Both the position numbers and the translations under genes were made by a program. DNA of 10,477 nt. It comes from UBA5314 sp039679855. GTDB taxonomy: Bacteria; Bacillota; Syntrophomonadia; Syntrophomonadales; Syntrophomonadaceae. The notes under the pieces were generated by a model, which saw only the letters and a program-made list of their open reading frames with translations, was not told where the DNA came from and searched no databases. This document shows, piece after piece, positions 7,312 to 10,477 of this stretch. The stretch lies in NCBI GenBank assembly GCA_039679855.1, contig JBDKUE010000243.1:1-10477 (forward strand), in the 5' to 3' direction. The stretch's first letter is position 1. Each line of letters starts with the position of its first letter.

Positions 7312-7671
7312 TTATTTTCCCCGCAGGGCACGGGCCAGTTCTTCCATCTCCTGGCGGGCTAGATCGTCCCGGCCCGCTTTGGATTCCATATGATGCTGCA
7401 TTTCATGATATACCGTGTCTACAATCTCAGCCTCCCAGACATCACGGCCACTCCCACCCAGCAATCCAACGAAAGAACCGTAGTAAAAATTTATAAAACA
7501 ACCCAGGTGAGTTCCTTCAATATACTCTCCTAGAATGTAGTAGCCTTTCTCCCGCCTGGTTTCCTTTTGAAGATTGAACCCGCCGTTTAAGTCTTTACAA
7601 AAATGCGGCGGAATTTTATTAACCGCTTCCTCCAACATGTCGGCAAATTCATCAAAAGTAGGTGGCTTCAT
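7312..7671 (-). CDS. Metallopeptidase-family protein, Zincin_1 type (PF06262-like), HExxH motif
   Basis: A 119-residue protein resembling the small zincin-like family (Zincin_1, MMP-like). It has an acidic helical N-terminus with FDEFADMLEEAVNKIPPHF (6-24), a central GYYILGEYIEGTHLG (43-57), and a C-terminal helix with HEMQH (89-93), which fits the zinc-binding HExxH motif. The family length is about 110-140 residues, so it looks complete. There is no signal peptide, so it should be cytoplasmic; no substrate is established for this family as far as I know. The ATG at 7671 has a strong GGGGAGGAG ribosome binding site. It follows the YdeI-type gene by 18 bp and precedes the acetyltransferase by 54 bp, consistent with one operon. 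Confidence 0.85.
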   Translation of the reverse strand: MKPPTFDEFADMLEEAVNKIPPHFCKDLNGGFNLQKETRREKGYYILGEYIEGTHLGCFINFYYGSFVGLLGGSGRDVWEAEIVDTVYHEMQHHMESKAGRDDLARQEMEELARALRGK

Positions 7672-7689
7672 AATCTCCTCCCCAGGAAT

Positions 7690-7932
7690 TTATCTTTTCG
7701 GCTTATAATCCATACCCATGTACTTGTCACCCTGGCGCAGTTCCAAGAGCATCTGGTTTAATCGCTTTCGAACCGTCTCAGGCCGCCTGGCGCGGTTTAT
7801 CCATCCTATATAATCATTTTGCTGGTAGGGCGGCCGGGCTAGATATTTCTCCATCAGGTCCTCTTTTGACAACGCCTCTTTCACAAAATCAGGCATAGGG
7901 TTAAGGCTTCTTTTTAATCTGGAATGATCCAC
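7690..7932 (-). CDS. YdeI/OmpD-associated-family small protein (PF13376-like), GTG start
   Basis: An 80-residue protein of the YdeI/OmdA type. The diagnostic part is NPMPDFVKEALS (11-22) followed by MEKYLARPPYQQNDYIGWIN (27-46), RARRPETVRKRLNQMLLELR (47-66) and KYMGMDY. The molecular role of the family is unclear; some members are linked to bacteriocin tolerance. The frame is open to an ATG at 7983, but that adds 17 unrelated residues. The GTG at 7932 has GGGGAG 10 nt upstream. An ATG at the third residue of NPMPDF has no ribosome binding site. The gene starts 59 bp from the hairpin repeat, so transcription may begin in that gap or read through from mntP. It is followed after 18 bp by the Zincin_1 gene. 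Confidence 0.82.
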   Translation of the reverse strand: MDHSRLKRSLNPMPDFVKEALSKEDLMEKYLARPPYQQNDYIGWINRARRPETVRKRLNQMLLELRQGDKYMGMDYKPKR

Positions 7933-7942
7933 CGCCCCATTA

Positions 7943-7949
7943 CTCCCCT
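7943..7949 (-). promoter_or_regulatory. Ribosome binding site supporting the GTG start of the YdeI-type gene
   Basis: AGGGGAG on the minus strand lies 10 nt before GTG 7932. It also stands 2 nt before an out-of-frame ATG (7940) that opens only eight codons, so the in-frame GTG is the better start for the conserved protein. Confidence 0.5.
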
Positions 7950-7991
7950 TTCGAAAAGTAGAATTAAAAAGCCAACCAACCAAGATGCTCC

Positions 7992-8154
7992 AGTAGACTG
8001 TTAACCCTAATACTGTGTATTACTTCATCGAGGAAAATTTTTGTAGGACAAGGCGGAGGAATGAGTAATACTGGACGTATTGCAAATGACGACAACGCAG
8101 TCATACGGAAATTTAACCGATGATAATACACAGTATTAGGGTTAACAGTCTACT
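7992..8154. mobile_element. 163-bp palindromic MITE-like repeat with 31-bp terminal inverted repeats
   Basis: Arms 7992-8022 and 8124-8154 are perfect 31-bp inverted repeats. The similarity continues inward with gaps (TCATCG, AAATTT, GTA-GAC) to a central stem 8065-8071/8077-8083 around the loop TGGAC, so the whole unit folds as one long hairpin. Each arm has a smaller dyad TAATAC-TGT-GTATTA and a GTTAAC site. It encodes no protein. Reading the ends as GACTGTTAACCC (7996-8150) leaves a TA on both sides, as expected for IS630/Tc1-type insertion; this boundary is inference. The right end lies inside the 3' end of mntP and provides its stop codon. It could also act as a terminator or mRNA-stabilising hairpin, though no T tract is present. 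Confidence 0.8.
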
Positions 8155-8690
8155 AATAGTATTCTTAGTCCTATTAAGATTAGAATAACGCCTCCAGCAA
8201 GCTCCGCTTTAGATTTGTACCTGGCCCCAAAAACATTGCCGATTTTCACACCGCCAATAGAGAGGAAAAAGGTAGTTATCCCGATTATGGCAACCGCTGT
8301 TATTATGTTTACTGACAAAAACGCCAGGGTAACGCCTACCGCCAGCGCATCTATACTGGTGGCAACCGCCAGCACCGTTAAATTTCGCAGGTTGAAATGG
8401 TCCTTCAAGCCGTTCTCTTCCTGGCGGGATTCATAGACCATCTTCAAACCGATGAAAAGCAGCAAAATAAAAGCGATCCAATGATCTATTGATGTAACGT
8501 AGTCCTTGAACTGGGTTCCCAGAAAATATCCCAAAACCGGCATCAGGGCTTGAAATCCGCCGAAGAACAAACCAACAATCATCGCCCGCTTATAGCTCAT
8601 CTTCCACATGGATAAGCCAATACTGACGGATACTGCGAATGCATCCATTGAAAGTCCAACCGCGATAATAAATATGTCCAGGATGGTCAT
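8142..8690 (-). CDS. mntP: Putative manganese efflux pump MntP
   Basis: Inner-membrane protein that exports Mn2+ in the characterised E. coli case. The 182 residues are near the usual 185-190. It has six membrane segments in two repeats, each with the signature acidic motif: GLSMDAFAVS (12-21, D16) and ATSIDALAVG (110-119, D114). A polar cytoplasmic loop, SRQEENGLKDHF, separates the halves. The ATG at 8690 follows AGGAGAG. The last two codons (Asp, Cys) and the TAA are made by the hairpin repeat that begins there, so the original C-terminus was probably replaced or trimmed by a few residues after the final membrane segment GGVILILIGLRILL. Function is likely kept. The upstream gap carries a perfect palindrome, but I see no yybP-ykoY Mn riboswitch. 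Confidence 0.93.
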   Translation of the reverse strand: MTILDIFIIAVGLSMDAFAVSVSIGLSMWKMSYKRAMIVGLFFGGFQALMPVLGYFLGTQFKDYVTSIDHWIAFILLLFIGLKMVYESRQEENGLKDHFNLRNLTVLAVATSIDALAVGVTLAFLSVNIITAVAIIGITTFFLSIGGVKIGNVFGARYKSKAELAGGVILILIGLRILLVDC

Positions 8691-8772
8691 AGCATCATTC
8701 TCTCCTGAATTTAGAACCTGGCAATCTTATTAAACGACCGCCCGGTAAGGGCCAAGGTTTTATCTGCATGCA

Positions 8773-8794
8773 CTTAATATTTTAAAATATTAAG
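8773..8794. promoter_or_regulatory. Perfect 22-bp AT-rich palindrome upstream of mntP, candidate operator
   Basis: The half-site CTTAATATTTT is followed directly by its exact complement, with no mismatch and no spacer. It lies 83 bp upstream of the mntP start codon in the 183-bp gap after the DUF445 gene. Position and symmetry fit a metalloregulator site (Fur- or MntR-like), but the sequence does not match a consensus I can name. As an RNA hairpin it has no T tract behind it, so a terminator is less likely. Confidence 0.45.
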
Positions 8795-8820
8795 ATTAAA
8801 TTTTGTTTATAACCTGTACA

Positions 8821-8833
8821 GCCGGATTCCGGC
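8821..8833. repeat. Short GC hairpin after the DUF445 gene
   Basis: GCCGG-ATT-CCGGC is a 5-bp stem with a 3-nt loop, about 40 bp after the DUF445 stop. No T tract follows on the minus strand, so it is at best a weak terminator or pause site. Confidence 0.25.
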
Positions 8834-8873
8834 CCTCTCACTGACATATTTTAGGATGTGCCAATATAAACCC

Positions 8874-10127
8874 TTATATCAAGTGAAGGATAAGGTACTG
8901 CAATATACCCACCAGCGCTCCAATGACGGTTCCATTTATCCTTATCCACTGCAGATCGTTTCCCACTTTGGCCTCTAGAGAAATTACCAGGCCCTCGTCG
9001 TCCAGACTTTCAAGTTTTTCTTTGACTATCTGTCCGATTACCCCGTGATATCTCACCAGCAGATTGGCCAGTTCATCTTTGATCCGGTTTTCAAGTACGG
9101 CCTTGCGCTCCTCATCCTGGCGGATCAGCTTGAGCTGTTTGAGCACCATATCGGCAAGGTAATGAATTACCGGCATGTCCTGTTCTTCACCATCCAGGAG
9201 CTGATTCTTTAAAATTGTAACCAGGTCGGTAATCGCTTCAAAGCCGACCTCGCTTTCAGCAATATTCTTTAGCATGCTGTTCAACATGAGGGACGCTGCT
9301 TCAGCGTCGGCTATTTTCAGCTTGTGCAGTTCGCTTTTCACCTTGATATGATAGCGGTTTTCCGGATCCTGCATCTCGGTTAGCAGGCGGTTTATGCGAT
9401 GGGATAAGGCCCGGGCGGCTTGATCGTAATTCAGTATGTCCAGACTCTCGCCCAAACCCTTGCTCAACCGGCGTAAAAAATTGCCCTGGTTTGAATAGTC
9501 GTCGGCGGTTCTTAATATAGTCCGCTTCACGGCCCGTTCAAATTCATCCCCCCGGGTTGCACCAATTGCCCAGTTTAGCATAAGCTGGATCAGATGGTCG
9601 CCGTACAGGTTTTTGAGGGAATCTTCCAGGTGGTCAATGAGTTCCGAAGAAACTCTGAGCTCACCCATATTTTCCTTGATCCCGGTTTGTACAAAATGAG
9701 CCACATCCCGGGCGTTTAATTCCTTAAGGGTGCTTTTTAGCAAAGCCGTAGCCAGCCGCTCCAATTCCTGGCGCCCCCGGGCCGTATCCAAAGCCTCAGC
9801 CAGTCCGTCAATAATCTGATAATCGTAAATTTTGGCCTTTATGAAATCCAGACTCAACCATTCGGTTTCAACAATAGAAATGATTCCTTCAATGATACGG
9901 TCCCGGTTGTTGGGTATGATGGCCGTGTGGGGAATAAATTTCAAGCCCAGGGGGTGCCTGAACAAGGCCACCACTGCAAACCAATCGGCCAGGGCTCCGA
10001 CCAGGGCAGCCTCACAGGCTGCAAAAAGCAAGCCTCCCCCAAAGCCGGCCCGATAGGGCCAGGTTGCCAGAGCGCCGGCTAAAGCCAGGGCAAACATGGC
10101 TGTAGCAACTTTCTTCATCCTGCTCAT
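8874..10127 (-). CDS. DUF445-family membrane protein (YjiN-like)
   Basis: A 417-residue member of DUF445, a widespread family without an established biochemical role. The N-terminus has hydrophobic segments (about 8-25 and 30-56) leading into the family signature ADWFAVVALFRHPLGLKFIP (about 47-66), followed by HTAIIPNNRDRI. The long middle (about 80-385) is charged and helical. The protein ends with a hydrophobic anchor (about 396-417, INGTVIGALVGILQYLILHL). This end-anchored layout and length match the family. The ATG at 10127 follows AAGGGG, and the MSRMKK start is positively charged before the first TM. A 156-bp GC-rich stretch separates it from the partial gene upstream, so it may have its own promoter and a structured leader. 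mntP follows after 183 bp. Confidence 0.92.
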   Translation of the reverse strand: MSRMKKVATAMFALALAGALATWPYRAGFGGGLLFAACEAALVGALADWFAVVALFRHPLGLKFIPHTAIIPNNRDRIIEGIISIVETEWLSLDFIKAKIYDYQIIDGLAEALDTARGRQELERLATALLKSTLKELNARDVAHFVQTGIKENMGELRVSSELIDHLEDSLKNLYGDHLIQLMLNWAIGATRGDEFERAVKRTILRTADDYSNQGNFLRRLSKGLGESLDILNYDQAARALSHRINRLLTEMQDPENRYHIKVKSELHKLKIADAEAASLMLNSMLKNIAESEVGFEAITDLVTILKNQLLDGEEQDMPVIHYLADMVLKQLKLIRQDEERKAVLENRIKDELANLLVRYHGVIGQIVKEKLESLDDEGLVISLEAKVGNDLQWIRINGTVIGALVGILQYLILHLI

Positions 10128-10164
10128 CTGCGTCCCCTTCTTTACTGGATAGAAGCGTTAAATC

Positions 10165-10245
10165 ACCCCGGTCCGGCAAGGTCGGCAGCAGCCCACCTAC
10201 CGGCTTTAAAAATGCCGGCCGTCACAGAGTCCAACCGTGGTTCTT
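10165..10245 (-). other. GC-rich, hairpin-rich stretch upstream of the DUF445 gene
   Basis: Inside the 156-bp gap between two minus-strand genes. A 5-bp CCGGC/GCCGG hairpin is at 10200-10204/10214-10218 with a 9-nt AT loop. GGTAG can pair with CTGCC next to it on the minus strand, and GGTCC and GGACC elements follow. This could be a folded 5' leader of the DUF445 mRNA. No riboswitch or ncRNA family is recognised, and chance GC pairing is possible. Confidence 0.25.
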
Positions 10246-10283
10246 ATGGAATTTTGAACTTGACTTCTCTAGAAATATCAGGC

Positions 10284-10477
10284 TTATCTTTGTATTTCTC
10301 GCTTTGCTTCAAACGCTTCATTCGCTTCCACGACCCTCCGGGCCAACTCCTGGTCCGAACAGGTAGGCCCTGACAGCTGATCGTTATTTAAAAATACATT
10401 ATAAACCTTGATGGCCAGGATGGCCAGTTGGGATGAATCATGAGGCACTTTTCCCTCCGGGAAGCATTCCGCGCTCT
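10284..10477 (-). CDS. C-terminal end of an unrecognised gene (partial)
   Basis: The minus strand is open from the right window edge for 63 codons to a TAA at 10284-10286; the 5' end is outside. The other two minus frames contain stops within this stretch. The peptide starts SAECFPEGKVPHDSSQLAIL, continues AIKVYNVFLNNDQLSG and ends in a charged, helix-like tail, ELARRVVEANEAFEAKREIQ plus R. Codon use looks like that of the neighbours and the composition is protein-like, so I take it as coding. No domain is recognised and no function can be assigned. It reads toward the DUF445 gene, 156 bp away, and no T-tailed terminator follows it. Confidence 0.65.
   Translation of the reverse strand, partial: SAECFPEGKVPHDSSQLAILAIKVYNVFLNNDQLSGPTCSDQELARRVVEANEAFEAKREIQR

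Noticed and set aside
7914..7940. Eight-codon ORF from ATG 7940 with a nearby ribosome binding site
   Set aside because: Too short, and out of frame with the conserved YdeI-type protein. The same ribosome binding site serves the GTG at 7932.
8691..8772. yybP-ykoY manganese riboswitch upstream of mntP
   Set aside because: The conserved loop sequences of that class, such as GGGGAGUAG, are not present in the leader.
10165..10245. c-di-GMP-I riboswitch or SRP RNA in the gap before the DUF445 gene
   Set aside because: GCCGGTAGGT (minus) and GGTCCGGCAAGG (plus) only faintly recall these classes. The GGCAAACC core of the riboswitch and the GGTCAGGNCCGGAAGG core of SRP RNA are missing.

Overview
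The window reads as chromosomal DNA of an anaerobic Firmicute, most likely a Clostridia member of the Desulfotomaculum/Pelotomaculum/Peptococcaceae type. The support is strong AGGAGG-type ribosome binding sites, moderate GC content, an OmpR-type two-component/ABC module, and MntP, DUF445 and MerR proteins of Gram-positive flavour. The taxon is an inference from style, not a proven identity. Every supported gene lies on the minus strand, so transcription runs from high to low coordinates. No rRNA, tRNA, CRISPR array, prophage or transposase gene is visible.

In transcription order, the right end (10477 to 8691) holds the last 63 codons of an unrecognised gene, a 156-bp GC-rich gap that could fold, and a DUF445 membrane protein. 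The gap to mntP (putative Mn2+ efflux pump) carries a perfect 22-bp palindrome. mntP ends inside a 163-bp hairpin-forming repeat (7992-8154) with 31-bp perfect terminal inverted repeats, best read as a non-autonomous mobile element (MITE-like). Its end supplies the last two codons and the stop of mntP.

The middle (7932 to 5281) is a compact run of small genes: a YdeI/OmpD-associated-family protein (GTG start), a Zincin_1 metallopeptidase-family protein with HExxH, a RimJ/RimL-like acetyltransferase, a MerR regulator with a GyrI/BmrR-like effector domain, and TrmO (tRNA t6A37 methyltransferase). Between merR and trmO is a promoter-like sequence with a 19-bp spacer and an imperfect dyad, the architecture of MerR-controlled promoters.

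The left part (5165 to 1) holds an unrecognised two-TM protein, preceded by a nested inverted-repeat leader and followed by a probable Rho-independent terminator. Next comes a four-gene module: OmpR-type response regulator, histidine kinase, MacB/LolD-type ABC ATPase and a large FtsX-type permease cut by the window edge. The tight spacing suggests that the two-component system controls the transporter.

Most genes are ordinary for such a genome, and I found no convincing new multi-gene system. The items most worth a second look are the hairpin repeat that ends mntP, the MerR-type promoter before trmO, and the nested inverted repeats before the two-TM gene.
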